The notes under the pieces were generated by a model that saw nothing but the letters and a program-made list of their open reading frames with translations, made no database searches and had not been told where the DNA came from. The position numbers and the translations under genes are program-made. Below are positions 20,503 through 29,409 of a stretch of 64,000 nt of DNA, one piece after another. Every line of letters begins with the position of its first letter. The stretch's first letter is position 1. Origin of the DNA: Photorhabdus heterorhabditis (GTDB taxonomy: Bacteria; Pseudomonadota; Gammaproteobacteria; Enterobacterales; Enterobacteriaceae). The stretch spans positions 1 through 64,000 of the forward strand of contig NZ_RCWA01000017.1 of the NCBI RefSeq assembly GCF_018448905.1, given 5' to 3'.

Positions 20503-20528
20503 ATAATGCCCACTTTAGTGGGCATTAT
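20503..20528. terminator. Bidirectional terminator between tyrR and tpx
   Basis: ATAATGCCCAC / GTGGGCATTAT forms a perfect 11-bp stem with a TTTA loop between the convergent tyrR (+) and tpx (-). Confidence 0.8.
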
Positions 20529-20541
20529 GCAATTGTTGGAT

Positions 20542-21045
20542 TTATTTCAGAGCAGCTAGCACGCTGTCGTAATCTGGCTCATTAGTGATCTCATCAACTA
20601 ATTGGCTATAAATCACTTTATCGCTTTCATCAAGTACAATTACCGCACGAGCTGTAAGACCTTTCAGAGGGCTGTCGCTGATAGCCACTCCATAATCTTC
20701 ACTGAAAGTATCGCCACGCAGAGTAGAAAGAGTGACAACATTTGATAACCCTTCCGCACCGCAGAAACGAGACTGTGCAAAAGGCAGGTCGGCAGAAATG
20801 CATAGGACAACGGTGTTCTCCAGGTCATTCGCTACCTGATTAAATTTACGTACTGATGCAGCACAAACACCGGTATCAATGCTTGGGAAGATATTCAGTA
20901 CCTTACGTTTTCCGGCATAGTGGCTGAGGGAAATATCGGAAAGATCTTTGGCTGTTAGAGTAAAATCTTTCGCTTTTTCCCCTGATTTTGGGAATTGGCC
21001 ATTGACGGAAATATCATTGCCCTGAAATTTTACTGTTTGTGTCAT
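20542..21045 (-). CDS. tpx: Thiol peroxidase
   Basis: Tpx is an atypical 2-Cys peroxiredoxin that reduces lipid and hydrogen peroxides using thioredoxin. The 167-residue product (168 in E. coli) begins [14 protein letters not shown] after an AGGAAG ribosome binding site. The peroxidatic Cys lies in [16 protein letters not shown] and the resolving Cys in SRFCGAEGL. The frame stays open about 45 codons upstream of ATG 21045, but that part does not resemble the family. It converges with tyrR, as in E. coli. Confidence 0.96.
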   Translation of the reverse strand: MTQTVKFQGNDISVNGQFPKSGEKAKDFTLTAKDLSDISLSHYAGKRKVLNIFPSIDTGVCAASVRKFNQVANDLENTVVLCISADLPFAQSRFCGAEGLSNVVTLSTLRGDTFSEDYGVAISDSPLKGLTARAVIVLDESDKVIYSQLVDEITNEPDYDSVLAALK

Positions 21046-21221
21046 AGTCTTTTCTTCCTCTGATAAAGAAACCATAGCGTCCCAGTGTAGAAGAATATTC
21101 GGCTTTTTCCCATCAAAATAGCTCCTGTGACGTAAAATTGTCTGATTGTGCCATTTTGACAATGGTTTATAATTAAGCACTGGAATATTTTTTTATCTAT
21201 ATATACAAGGTATATTACCTT

Positions 21222-22844
21222 ATGCGCTATTTTAGTCTGACTGCATATACATTACTTATTAGTGGCTCTTTTCTCACTGTTTCTGCTTTTGCTGCGGAAG
21301 TTCCTCCTGGCACTCAGTTAAATGATAGACAAGAACTTGTGCGTCACCTTAAGGACGAGCCAGCATCTTTAGATCCGATTAATGCTGTGGGCCTGACAGA
21401 AGCGCAAATTCTGCGTGATTTGTTTGAAGGGCTGGTAAATCAAGATGCGTATGGCAACGCAATCCCCGGAGTAGCGACAAAATGGAAAACAGCGGATAAC
21501 AAAATCTGGTTTTTTACATTGCGTTCTGATGCCCGCTGGTCAAATGGGGAACCGGTTACTGCTACAGATTTTGTTTATAGTTGGCAGAGGTTGGTCACTC
21601 CGGCTAACATTTCTTCTTTTGCCTGGTTTACGGCATTGGCAGGTATTGAAAATGCACAAGAGATTATTGATGGTAAATTACCACCAGAAAAACTGGGTGT
21701 TAAGGCCATTGATAAACATATATTACAGGTTACGCTGAACCGACCTGTTCCTTATTTCCCTAATTTGACGGCGAATTTTAGTCTCTATCCAGTAAATAAG
21801 AACACAGTAGAAAAATATGGAAAAGATTGGATAAAAGTTGGCAATTTGGTAGGGAATGGCGCTTTCAAATTACATGATCGAGTTGTTAATGAGAAAATCG
21901 TTCTGATATCAAATCCTTATTATTGGGATCATAAAAAAACGGTTTTGACCGAAGTCACATTTGTGCCGATTAATCAAGAATCACATGCGACTAAGCGTTA
22001 TCTGGCTGATGATCTGGATATCACCGAATCCTTCCCTAAAAACATGTACAAAAAGCTGCAACATGAATTACCGGGGCAGGTATATACGCCTGATCAATTG
22101 GGGACCTATTATTACGCTTTTAACACACAACACGCACCAACTAATGATGTCAGAGTGCGTAAAGCGCTTTCTATGACGATCGATCGTAAGATCATTGCGG
22201 AAAAAGTATTGGGGACAGGAGAGAAACCAGCTTGGCATTTTACGCCAGATGTGACAGCCGGTTTCCATCCTACAATCAGTGATATGGAACAACGCACCCA
22301 AGCGGAACTGGATCAGCAAGCAAGAGCTTTGTTACAGATTGCGGGTTATGGTCCTAATAATCCGTTGAAACTTTCTCTACTCTATAATAGCTCGGAGAAT
22401 CATCAAAAGATTGCTATTGCTGTTGCCTCAATGTGGAAGAAAAAACTGGGTGTGCAGGTAAGTCTGGTTAATCAGGAATGGAAAACATATATTGATAGCC
22501 GTAATACTGGTAATTTTGATGTTATTCGAGCATCTTGGGTTGGCGATTACAACGAACCATCCACATTTCTAAGTTTGCTGACTTCAACACATAGTGGCAA
22601 TATTGCTAAATTCCATCAGGTTAACTATGACAAACTTCTACAATTAGCCAGTGTGCAAACAGATGATATTCTGAGAAACGATGACTATAACAAAGCGGAG
22701 CAGATGATTGCTGAACAGGCACCCATTGCGCCGATTTATCAGTACACTAATGGCAGGTTGATAAAGCCTTGGCTAAAAGGATACCCAATCACCAATCCGG
22801 AAGATGTGGCATATAGTCATACTATGTACATTATTAAGCATTAA
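21222..22844 (+). CDS. mppA: Periplasmic murein tripeptide-binding protein MppA
   Basis: MppA binds the murein tripeptide L-Ala-D-Glu-mDAP and delivers it to the Opp permease for recycling. The 540 residues start with a signal peptide (MRYFSLTAYTLLISGSFLTVSAFAAE) and continue as a family 5 binding protein with ELVRHLKDEPASLDP, GLVNQDAYGN, FVYSWQRL, NGAFKL and a C-terminus near-identical to E. coli MppA (NGRLIKPWLKGYP). I prefer MppA to OppA on that resemblance and on the tpx-side location. It sits 15 bp upstream of zntB and may be co-transcribed with it. Confidence 0.9.
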   Translation: MRYFSLTAYTLLISGSFLTVSAFAAEVPPGTQLNDRQELVRHLKDEPASLDPINAVGLTEAQILRDLFEGLVNQDAYGNAIPGVATKWKTADNKIWFFTLRSDARWSNGEPVTATDFVYSWQRLVTPANISSFAWFTALAGIENAQEIIDGKLPPEKLGVKAIDKHILQVTLNRPVPYFPNLTANFSLYPVNKNTVEKYGKDWIKVGNLVGNGAFKLHDRVVNEKIVLISNPYYWDHKKTVLTEVTFVPINQESHATKRYLADDLDITESFPKNMYKKLQHELPGQVYTPDQLGTYYYAFNTQHAPTNDVRVRKALSMTIDRKIIAEKVLGTGEKPAWHFTPDVTAGFHPTISDMEQRTQAELDQQARALLQIAGYGPNNPLKLSLLYNSSENHQKIAIAVASMWKKKLGVQVSLVNQEWKTYIDSRNTGNFDVIRASWVGDYNEPSTFLSLLTSTHSGNIAKFHQVNYDKLLQLASVQTDDILRNDDYNKAEQMIAEQAPIAPIYQYTNGRLIKPWLKGYPITNPEDVAYSHTMYIIKH

Positions 22845-22859
22845 AGTAAGGAGCTGGAT

Positions 22860-23843
22860 GTGGAAACGATTTACGGTTCATCATTGAAAGATGCTGATGC
22901 CGTCTATACCTGCCAATTTGATGGAGATGGTGGTATTACACCGATTAATATCAATGTACCCGCCACACCAGCTCAACCTTTCTGGCAACATTTGGATTAC
23001 CATAATTCCAGGAGTTATCGTTGGATTATGGATACGGATTTGTTACCAGAACCTATCAAAACGGGGTTGGCAGGGGAAAGTTTGAGGCCGAAAATGATCC
23101 GTACCGGTGACGGTACGATGATCACTCTCCGAACAATTAATAACAATGAAAGTGAACGTCCTGAGCAATTGGTAACCTTCCGTATTTATATCAATGATAA
23201 AATCATTGTTTCCAGCTGTCATCGTGAAGTTCATTCACTTGGACAGGTGTTAAGTGATTTGCAAAATGGTATAGGTGCGAAAGCGACCGGGCACTGGTTG
23301 GTAGAAATGGTTGATACTATAACCGATGAGGTTGGTAACTTTATTGAAGATCTGCATGACAATCTTATTGAGCTTGAGAATACGATTTTGGATCAACAGA
23401 TGCCGGGGCGGGGAGAATTAGCGTTGCTACGTAAACAACTGATTATTCTGCGTCGTTATATGGCGCCCCAAAGAGATGTGTTTTCACGTCTTGCTAGTGA
23501 AAGATTTCCCTGGATGAGTGATGAAGATCGTCGCCGGATGCAAGAAATTTCTGACCGTTTGGGGAGAGAACTGGATGATTTGGACGGTAGCATTGCCCGA
23601 ACGGCAGTTATTTCTGATGAAATTACCTCGATGATGGCAGATGCCATGAATCGTCGTACCTATACTATGTCATTACTTGCTATGATTTTTTTACCAACAA
23701 CATTCCTGACTGGGTTATTTGGTGTCAATCTTGGCGGTATTCCTGGTAATGAATATTATTTGGGTTTCAGTGTGTTTTGTTTATTACTATTGGGATTGAT
23801 TTTATTTGTTGCGTGGTGGTTAAGGCGAAGTAAATGGCTATGA
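22860..23843 (+). CDS. zntB: Zinc transporter ZntB
   Basis: ZntB is a CorA-family pentameric inner-membrane transporter for zinc. The 327 residues match E. coli. A large cytoplasmic domain with a long helix (about 150-260) is followed by two C-terminal spans separated by the GVN signature in FGVNLGGIPGNEYY. The start is GTG at 22860 with AAGGAG seven bases upstream. The gene is followed by the fnrS locus, as in E. coli. Confidence 0.95.
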   Translation: METIYGSSLKDADAVYTCQFDGDGGITPININVPATPAQPFWQHLDYHNSRSYRWIMDTDLLPEPIKTGLAGESLRPKMIRTGDGTMITLRTINNNESERPEQLVTFRIYINDKIIVSSCHREVHSLGQVLSDLQNGIGAKATGHWLVEMVDTITDEVGNFIEDLHDNLIELENTILDQQMPGRGELALLRKQLIILRRYMAPQRDVFSRLASERFPWMSDEDRRRMQEISDRLGRELDDLDGSIARTAVISDEITSMMADAMNRRTYTMSLLAMIFLPTTFLTGLFGVNLGGIPGNEYYLGFSVFCLLLLGLILFVAWWLRRSKWL

Positions 23844-23910
23844 CGGTCAAAGGGTTATATTAAAGAAATAAAACATAATTACTAAAGCTTTGCTAAAACT
23901 GGCCTTTAAT

Positions 23911-24049
23911 TTGAGATATATACCCAATAGATTTCAAGATGCATCGCGACGGCAAGGGAGCGAATCCCCGGGAGCAGAGATAACTCTGTGACCGGGGTGA
24001 GTGAGTGCAGCCAACAAAGAGGCAACTTGAAAGATGACGGGTATATCAA
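23911..24049 (+). promoter_or_regulatory. Split FNR binding site of fnrS
   Basis: The half-sites TTGAG (23911-23915) and ATCAA (24045-24049) are separated by an ERIC element. Without it they form TTGAG-ATAT-ATCAA, nine of ten defined positions of the FNR consensus TTGAT-N4-ATCAA, centred about 42 bp before the likely fnrS start. A CATGAT -10 is at 24072-24077. In its present form the site is probably not functional. Confidence 0.7.
23921..24043 (+). repeat. ERIC element inserted in the FNR box of fnrS
   Basis: A complete 123-bp ERIC of the CCCCGG/CCGGGG subtype with TA on each side (23919-23920 and 24044-24045). Removing it with one TA joins TTGAGATA to TATCAA and recreates TTGAGATATATCAA. 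Confidence 0.9.
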
Positions 24050-24153
24050 TATTCACCAAGAATAATTGAGGCATGATGACTTCCGCAGGTGAAAACAACG
24101 TTAAGCGATGAACGTTGTGCTCTATAATTGTAGTTTTTCTCACATTGAATCTT

Positions 24154-24208
24154 TCTGTGACCGGAGTGAGTGCAGCCAACAAAGAGGCAACTTGAAAGAT
24201 AACGGGTA
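24154..24208 (+). repeat. Partial ERIC inside fnrS
   Basis: Only the right half of an ERIC is present, from TCTGTGACCGGAGTGAGTG to CTTGAAAGATAACGGGTA. The left half is missing, so this is a truncated or recombined copy. Confidence 0.85.
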
Positions 24209-24230
24209 TAGAATAATTGCCCATTCCTGT

Positions 24231-24263
24231 GCCGATATTATTTTCTAATATCGGCTTTTTTTA
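24231..24263 (+). terminator. Intrinsic terminator of fnrS
   Basis: A stem GCCGATATTA / TAATATCGGC is followed by seven T, the 3' end expected for an Hfq-dependent small RNA. Confidence 0.8.
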
Positions 24264-24732
24264 TTTTTCATTATTATCTTAATTAGAATAAGAAACTAAT
24301 AAATGAAAATTAAGGTGAAAAATAAATTACCGTTCTTAAATATGTCTAAAGTGGTACTTATACGGAAAAAATCATTGTTCATTCGGATTGAGGCAGTTAG
24401 TACGGAAACGATGACAGACCGAGTTTGTCGGACCAATTAAGAGGAGGTCGATAGTAAGCACCGTTGATAACTGCTATGCCCTGGCGTATCAGCTAATCCC
24501 TGTTGGCGGATCTTGTTGGTACGCTCATACGACACGTGGGTTTCGCTACGAGAGATTTCCTCTGTACCCAATCAGAGACGATAACTGTGAATCCAATTAT
24601 TCCGTGTTAAATAACCTGTTACTTTTTTGTGACGATTAACTTGCCATATAAATAGCTGGCTGTAGTCGTTCGCCTTTAGTGAAAATAGTCGTAAGTGCTC
24701 GATTGGGCGGGGAGTCGTCACCTACAGATATG
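24264..24732. other. Intergenic stretch upstream of ttcA without a recognised gene
   Basis: About 470 bases. One plus-strand frame is open for roughly 75 codons (about 24412-24640, ending FCDD) but has no convincing start or family. E. coli carries dbpA between fnrS and ttcA; no trace of dbpA is seen here. Confidence 0.4.
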
Positions 24733-24761
24733 TTTCAAACAAAAAGAAAAATCCGTATAAT
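24733..24761 (+). promoter_or_regulatory. Probable promoter of ttcA
   Basis: TTTCAA (24733-24738) and TATAAT (24756-24761) are 17 bp apart, 66 bp before the ttcA start. Confidence 0.6.
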
Positions 24762-24827
24762 CCACTCCCTGCAAAAATCTATATAGGAAATCCATAGTCG
24801 ATACAATCGACAATGTGAGAAGTCGCG

Positions 24828-25724
24828 ATGAATCAGAAAGATACGAGAAAAGAGACACTGGAATTCAATAAGCTTCAGAAACGCTTAAGGCGGAATGTTG
24901 GCAATGCTATTATTGATTACAATATGATTGAAGAAAATGATATTGTGATGGCATGTATCAGTGGTGGTAAAGATTCATTTGCGATGTTAGATATCCTATT
25001 GAATCTGCAAAAGGCTGCACCAATAGAATTTAAAGTAGTTGCAGTGAACCTTGATCAGAAGCAACCTGGTTTTCCTGAACACATTTTACCTCAATATTTT
25101 GAGAGTCTGGATATTCCATATTATATCGTAGACAAAGACACATATTCAGTTGTTAAAGAGAAGATACCGGAAGGTAAAACCACCTGTGGGTTATGTTCAA
25201 GGCTTCGCCGTGGAACACTTTATTCTTTTGCTGAAAAAATTGGGGCAACAAAAGTTGCACTTGGACATCATTTAGACGACATTGTTGAAACTCTATTTCT
25301 TAATATGTTCCACGGCTCACGTATGAAAGCTATGCCGCCAAAGTTACGATCTGATGATGGACGTAACGTAGTCATAAGGCCACTAACATATTGTCGAGAG
25401 AAAGACCTTGTTAATTATGCGGAATATAAAGAGTTTCCAATTATTCCTTGTAATCTATGTGGTTCTCAAGAAAACCTACAGCGGCAGGCGATTAAAGCTA
25501 TGTTGGTAGATTGGGATAAGAAAACACCAGGCAGGGTGGAGAGTATTTTCAAATCTATTCAAAATGTTAGCCCAAGTCAATTAGCAGATAAAGCGCTTTT
25601 CGACTTTGTCAATTTGCCGCTGTATCGTGAAGGTGAAAGAGAAGAATACGCATTTAACGAAGCAGTAATATCGTCGACTAACATTGATGAATCAATGTTT
25701 ATTGATATTAGTATTGATATGTGA
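24828..25724 (+). CDS. ttcA: tRNA 2-thiocytidine(32) synthetase TtcA
   Basis: TtcA thiolates cytidine 32 of certain tRNAs using ATP and an iron-sulphur cluster. The 298-residue protein has the PP-loop SGGKDS at 45-50, the cluster Cys pair C120-x-x-C123 ([12 protein letters not shown]) and a third Cys in [38 protein letters not shown] is the conserved core. The N-terminus starts [17 protein letters not shown], as in the family, though a shorter start cannot be excluded. It is transcribed alone from the promoter at 24733. Confidence 0.95.
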   Translation: MNQKDTRKETLEFNKLQKRLRRNVGNAIIDYNMIEENDIVMACISGGKDSFAMLDILLNLQKAAPIEFKVVAVNLDQKQPGFPEHILPQYFESLDIPYYIVDKDTYSVVKEKIPEGKTTCGLCSRLRRGTLYSFAEKIGATKVALGHHLDDIVETLFLNMFHGSRMKAMPPKLRSDDGRNVVIRPLTYCREKDLVNYAEYKEFPIIPCNLCGSQENLQRQAIKAMLVDWDKKTPGRVESIFKSIQNVSPSQLADKALFDFVNLPLYREGEREEYAFNEAVISSTNIDESMFIDISIDM

Positions 25725-25797
25725 ATTTTTATGTATCTACTGATTGTCAGATCACCTCTTTTTTCTGACTAACCGGTTTTGTAAGGAATTGTGTATA

Positions 25798-25920
25798 TAC
25801 CCTATGGATTTCAAGATGCATCGTGACGGCAAGGGAGCGAATCCCCGGGAGCATAGATAACTCTGTGACCGGGGTGAGTGAGCGCAGCCAACAAAGAGAC
25901 AATTTGAAAGACAACAAGTA
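25798..25920 (+). repeat. ERIC element downstream of ttcA
   Basis: A complete 123-bp ERIC of the CCCCGG/CCGGGG subtype, with a drifted right end (AACAAGTA instead of GACGGGTA). It accounts for most of the ttcA to 26022 gap. Confidence 0.9.
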
Positions 25921-26021
25921 TACAAGTTATCATGCTCTTAGCTGCCATTGGGAAAGACCTAAACATATAACATTTACGGATACGGACTTGCTCTTAAGCA
26001 AGTCCGTACAAAATTGTTGAA

Positions 26022-26594
26022 TCACTCACTCACACCTATCTGCTTCATAAGCACAGAATCGTCCCAGAACAGATACTCTTCATCCATAACCCCTTTTTTG
26101 TTCCAGTGTCCGAGTGTCGCCATGGGGAGGTGATACGCCTTACCTGTAGGTTGAATAACCTTACCATCCGGGAGAACCATGGGTTTCGTAAATGTTCCAT
26201 CAGTAAATCCTGTTACAGCGGTCCATTCCGCATCAGCAGTACCAAACCGTACCGGATGTTCTGTGATTCGGTTATCAGGAGCAAATGTCCACATATACTT
26301 CAGATCGTCAATATGCTTTCGAATACCCTGACTAGTATGACCATCAGGGTAGTGAACAATAATGTCCATGGCATGGCTCTTATGTAGATCCCACCATCTT
26401 TGGTGTGTATAGACACGGAAATCAAGATCGTCAAAGTTAGCCAAATTTCTTGCCAGAGCTTTGGGCATCCCTTGGATTTTAGGTGTTGGTTGATCGACTT
26501 TCGTGCCGGGCCAATTGTTCTGTACCGCAAATGCTACTGGACTGGTAGTAAACAGTAAAAGCGTGAATAACGATAACCTCTTGTGACTTTTCAT
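26022..26594 (-). CDS. Secreted SnoaL-like (NTF2-fold) protein
   Basis: This 190-residue protein begins with a signal peptide (MKSHKRLSLFTLLLFTTSPVAFA) and contains a SnoaL-like NTF2-fold domain from about residue 50. The motifs WWDLHKSHAMDIIVHYPDGHTSQGI, DDLKYMWTFAPD, EWTAVTGFTDGTFTKPM and GVMDEEYLFWDDSVLMKQIG are those of the ester cyclase/SnoaL-like group. A polyketide cyclase role is known for SnoaL itself, but here export to the periplasm and the lack of biosynthetic neighbours leave the substrate unknown. It is monocistronic and followed by the ERIC at 25798. Confidence 0.75.
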   Translation of the reverse strand: MKSHKRLSLFTLLLFTTSPVAFAVQNNWPGTKVDQPTPKIQGMPKALARNLANFDDLDFRVYTHQRWWDLHKSHAMDIIVHYPDGHTSQGIRKHIDDLKYMWTFAPDNRITEHPVRFGTADAEWTAVTGFTDGTFTKPMVLPDGKVIQPTGKAYHLPMATLGHWNKKGVMDEEYLFWDDSVLMKQIGVSE

Positions 26595-26988
26595 GGTCTT
26601 TCCCCTTTGTTAAAGGAACTAAAGGATTGTTTTGTAAAGATTTAAGTATTTATTGCTGGGCTCCTTCATGAGATAAATTAAAAATGATTGTTCATCGGCT
26701 TACTTGACTTTGACTAGATAGAGAAGAACCACCAAAAACAACACAATTTAATAAAGAGTAAGTGACTAAACTGACTCACATACCTGATAACTATCGTATA
26801 GAAAGTTATCAGGTGGCCCCGATACTACGCCTAATAGAAAAGCCTGTAAATAGTCACTCAATGTAATTATAACCATAAAAAATCAACCGCTCGGATTGGC
26901 CGTTTTCACATCAAATTTTTTTCGTTCCAAAAGGAGTGTTTAGAATCTATTGTGATAGAAGAGATTAGTGATTGATAAATAGTGACGA
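26595..26988. other. Intergenic region with a 10-bp inverted repeat
   Basis: Holds the leader of the SnoaL-like gene and a perfect inverted repeat CCTGATAACT / AGTTATCAGG (26783-26792 with 26804-26813) lacking a T-run. I see no gene. Confidence 0.45.
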
Positions 26989-27351
26989 ATGTTGCTAAAG
27001 CTAGGTAAAACAATTGATTCAATGAAGGGTGTTTACTTTGGTAATCTGTTTGGTGATGAGTTCGCGTTTGATTTACTTTTTGACTTGCTTTCTAAAAAGA
27101 GCCTCTTAAATAATAAACTTGATAATTACATTTCTAAACTAAATCATGCATCGTCAGAAGTTTGCCACATTCTGAAGGATCATTTTAATAATCTTACTTG
27201 GAGAGGAAATAAAAAGGATGAAGGTAAATGGTGAGATGAATTTTATCAAAATTTTTTCTTGCAAATTACTGAAGAAAACCAAAAAAGAATAATTGACAAA
27301 TATGAACTTGAATTGTTTCTGGTGATACCTTTGAAGTTATCCGAATATTAA
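26989..27351 (+). pseudogene. Small unknown gene with an in-frame TGA
   Basis: The frame opens at the ATG at 26989 and runs 81 codons to TGA at 27232-27234, giving a soluble, helical, Lys-rich protein (MKGVYFGNLFGDEF, SSEVCHILKDHF). After the TGA the same frame stays open and protein-like for 38 more codons (DEFYQNFFLQITEENQKR...LVIPLKLSEY) to TAA at 27349. A single TGG-to-TGA-type nonsense change in a gene of about 120 codons is the simplest reading. I do not recognise the family. Confidence 0.5.
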
Positions 27352-27957
27352 AATTATGGTATTTACTAAAGATTTTTTTTCAACATGTAGAAAAAAATTA
27401 TATTTGGTTTGCTTATGATGATTTTTTAAAATGACAATATTCATAAAATCCATAATATTCTGAGTATGGAATGAACTTTGCCTTGCCACTCTGGACGTCA
27501 ACTCATATCGCGTGAGAAGAAAAATATGACAACACAAAAAATCATTTTTTTAATATTATTTTTATTTGCGAATTTATTTTAAAATGACTATTTTGTTTAG
27601 GTAGCATAAATTCTTTATGGTTTCAGTTTATTGCTTACTGGTATAATAGGATTATCTTTAACATATAAATATTCTGATTTGTAATTCTATATTTTTATTA
27701 GATAATTGTCAAATGATTCTGGCCTGAATCTTAAAGTTGTAACCTGTCATTAACTCTTTCTTCCATTTCTGGTAGAATTTCTTTAATATTTTTTATCCAT
27801 CGGAAATCCTCCCGTAAACTCACGGTAAATGGGGTTTAGAAAGCGAAATATATCATTTTTGTTACGTTACACCTTAAAGAGTTTGTGATAGATTCAGCTC
27901 GTTTTTATCTATTAATGTTGAACAATTGGTTTTTTTTCTGTTATAGAGAGTAAAGAG
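27352..27957. other. Degenerate AT-rich region upstream of emrE
   Basis: About 600 bases. Near 27525-27690 a plus-strand frame reads as hydrophobic segments broken by several stops (MTTQKIIFLILFLFANLF, then ILYGFSLLLTGIIGLSLTYKY), suggesting a decayed membrane gene. A minus-strand fragment at 27731-27856 is listed separately. I found no convincing riboswitch before emrE. Confidence 0.4.
27731..27856 (-). pseudogene. Possible 3' remnant of an unknown gene
   Basis: On the minus strand a fragment reads TVSLREDFRWIKNIKEILPE followed by MEERVNDRLQL and a stop. Upstream the same frame is broken by TAA after MIYFAF. The composition looks like a real protein C-terminus, but the family is unknown and the fragment is short. 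Confidence 0.3.
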
Positions 27958-28290
27958 ATGAATGGATTTGTATATTTAGTAATGGCAATAGTGGCTGAAG
28001 TCGTAGCAACAGCTTCATTAAAAGCCTCCGATGGGTTCAGTAAACTGTTTCCTTCTATACTGGTCATCGTTGGGTACGGTATCGCTTTCTGGGGATTATC
28101 TCAGGTAGTCAAAGTTGTTCCATTAGGAATTGCTTATGCGATATGGTCTGGCCTTGGTATTGTGTTGGTTTCTATTGCGGCGATATTTTTATATCAGCAG
28201 AAGTTGGATTGGGCGGCTATTTTAGGTATGGTGCTCATCATTGCTGGTGTGATGGTAATAAATTTGCTTTCTAACAGCAGTGCACATTAA
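27958..28290 (+). CDS. emrE: Small multidrug resistance transporter, EmrE type
   Basis: This proton-coupled antiporter of the SMR family exports quaternary ammonium and other cationic drugs as an antiparallel dimer. The 110 residues form four membrane helices. The essential Glu14 is present (VAEVVATASLK), as are Tyr40, Tyr60 and Trp63 (IAYAIWSGLGIVLVS), which favour EmrE over SugE/Gdx. Length equals E. coli EmrE. GAGAGTAAAGAG precedes the ATG. It is transcribed alone or with the lipoprotein gene 66 bp downstream. Confidence 0.9.
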   Translation: MNGFVYLVMAIVAEVVATASLKASDGFSKLFPSILVIVGYGIAFWGLSQVVKVVPLGIAYAIWSGLGIVLVSIAAIFLYQQKLDWAAILGMVLIIAGVMVINLLSNSSAH

Positions 28291-28356
28291 TTAACTATGT
28301 TACTTGAATTAACTATGTTACTTGGTTTTCCCTGAATCGTTTTTTGGAGAAGAGAT

Positions 28357-28656
28357 ATGCTAAATTTCGGCGATAAGAAAGGATTCAAAGTAGCCTTATT
28401 AGGGGGAGTATTCTTTAATTGTGCTTTATTGTTTGGCTGTAGTAGTCAGGCAGGGAAAACATTTGTCCAATATCAGGCAATACAATATTCTCGGCCAGAA
28501 ATTAGTCTTGGAGATGATGCCAAAGCGACGTGTGTTTATGCAGGTGGTACGCCTGCATTAGCAATACAATTAAACGGTGCGAAAGTACCTGTTTGTCAAT
28601 TAGCGAATGGTAAACGTTGTGATGAAAGGGCGTTGTTGCAAGGTTTTTGTGCGTAA
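28357..28656 (+). CDS. Small lipoprotein with a DUF333-like domain
   Basis: The 99-residue product has a basic N-terminus, a hydrophobic stretch and the lipobox LLFGC with Cys28 as the predicted lipidation site. The mature part (ATCVYAGGTPALAIQLNG, VPVCQLANGKRCDERALLQGFC) matches the Cys-rich DUF333 pattern, as in E. coli YoaF. The role is unknown. An AGAAGAGAT ribosome binding site precedes the ATG. Four Cys in the mature part probably form disulphides, and dsbB is the next gene on the other strand. Confidence 0.75.
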   Translation: MLNFGDKKGFKVALLGGVFFNCALLFGCSSQAGKTFVQYQAIQYSRPEISLGDDAKATCVYAGGTPALAIQLNGAKVPVCQLANGKRCDERALLQGFCA

Positions 28657-28703
28657 ATTTAATATAGCAATCAAGCAACTAAAATACCTGTTATGAGCAG
28701 GAA

Positions 28704-28743
28704 CATGCCGCTGGGACTTGGTGATGGATTGTCCCTTGGCATG
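28704..28743. other. Stable stem-loop between the lipoprotein gene and dsbB
   Basis: CATGCC..GGGAC pairs with GTCCC..GGCATG (28704-28717 with 28731-28743), 11 bp with one internal bulge. There is no T-run on either side, so it is a weak terminator candidate between convergent genes. Confidence 0.45.
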
Positions 28744-28801
28744 ATTCTGCGAGTATCTTTGATTCATCAGACAACCTATTTTCAGCCGTCTGAGTTGGAA
28801 A

Positions 28802-29311
28802 TTATTTATGACTAAAGAATTGGCTGATTAGTACTAAGACAGCCATAACCAAATAAACTGCAAAAATACCGACTAACCATTGTGGCATCTCTAGTGTCAG
28901 GAATTGCCATTGTCTTACAGAACAGTCACCAAAGGCTTCAAATACAGAAGGAACCCACTGATTTAATGCCAGCCATGAAGGAAAGTTTACGAAAAAATCA
29001 CAGGTATTAAACGGAGAAGGATACAACTGGATCATAGTATGTTCCCATGACAGTTGCAGACCACTCCAGGCACTATAAATCCACAGAATAATAGCCAGCC
29101 AACGTAACGGCGTTTTGGGGGCGATCGCGCCGAGTAATCCGGCACCTAACACACCAAACAGAGCCACCCGCTCATAAATACACATCACACAGGGCTGTAA
29201 TTTCATCACATGTTGAAAATATAATGCTGAGCCTTCCAGTATCAGGGCCGTAAACGTCATTAACAGCCATGCCCCCCGTCCTTGAGAACAGTAGTTTAAA
29301 AATCGCATCAT
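28802..29311 (-). CDS. dsbB: Disulphide bond formation protein B
   Basis: DsbB is the inner-membrane quinone reductase that reoxidises periplasmic DsbA. Four membrane spans are visible. The active Cys pair CVMC lies in [17 protein letters not shown], and the second periplasmic pair is in FNTCDFF and FGDCSVRQW. The C-terminus [26 protein letters not shown] follows the family. Start choice is uncertain: ATG 29311 ([13 protein letters not shown]) or the next codon at 29308, which has better spacing from AAGGAA. The order dsbB-nhaB-fadR is that of E. coli. Confidence 0.95.
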   Translation of the reverse strand: MMRFLNYCSQGRGAWLLMTFTALILEGSALYFQHVMKLQPCVMCIYERVALFGVLGAGLLGAIAPKTPLRWLAIILWIYSAWSGLQLSWEHTMIQLYPSPFNTCDFFVNFPSWLALNQWVPSVFEAFGDCSVRQWQFLTLEMPQWLVGIFAVYLVMAVLVLISQFFSHK

Positions 29312-29409
29312 TTCCTTTTTTCCGTGCAAATTAAGATGAGCAATTGAATGCTTATTTTGCCGATTTACCTAGAATAAAAAAAGTCAATTAAGGTAAATCT
29401 GATTTTCAG

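Larger units (their letters stand above)
24085..24263 (+). ncRNA. fnrS: FnrS small RNA, interrupted by a partial ERIC
   Basis: FnrS is an anaerobically induced, Hfq-binding RNA that represses genes of aerobic metabolism. The 5' end GCAGGTGAAAACAACG and the hairpin ACAACGTT-AAGCGATG-AACGTTGT follow E. coli FnrS, including the regions that contact targets. The RNA ends with GCCGATATTA...TAATATCGGC plus seven T (24231-24263), equivalent to the E. coli terminator. The location directly downstream of zntB is also the E. coli one. A partial ERIC (24154-24208) lies in the middle, making the RNA about 180 nt instead of about 120. Confidence 0.8.

Noticed and set aside
24330-24560. CsrB/CsrC-like RNA suggested by several GGA motifs
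   Set aside because: Too few motifs, not in hairpin loops, and no terminator follows.
26783-26813. Perfect inverted repeat as a terminator
   Set aside because: No T-run on either strand; kept only as an unexplained inverted repeat.
27780-27957. Guanidine (mini-ykkC) riboswitch before emrE
   Set aside because: Only one ACGG occurs and no pair of hairpins with ACGR loops could be drawn; the gene also looks like EmrE, not the guanidine exporter type.
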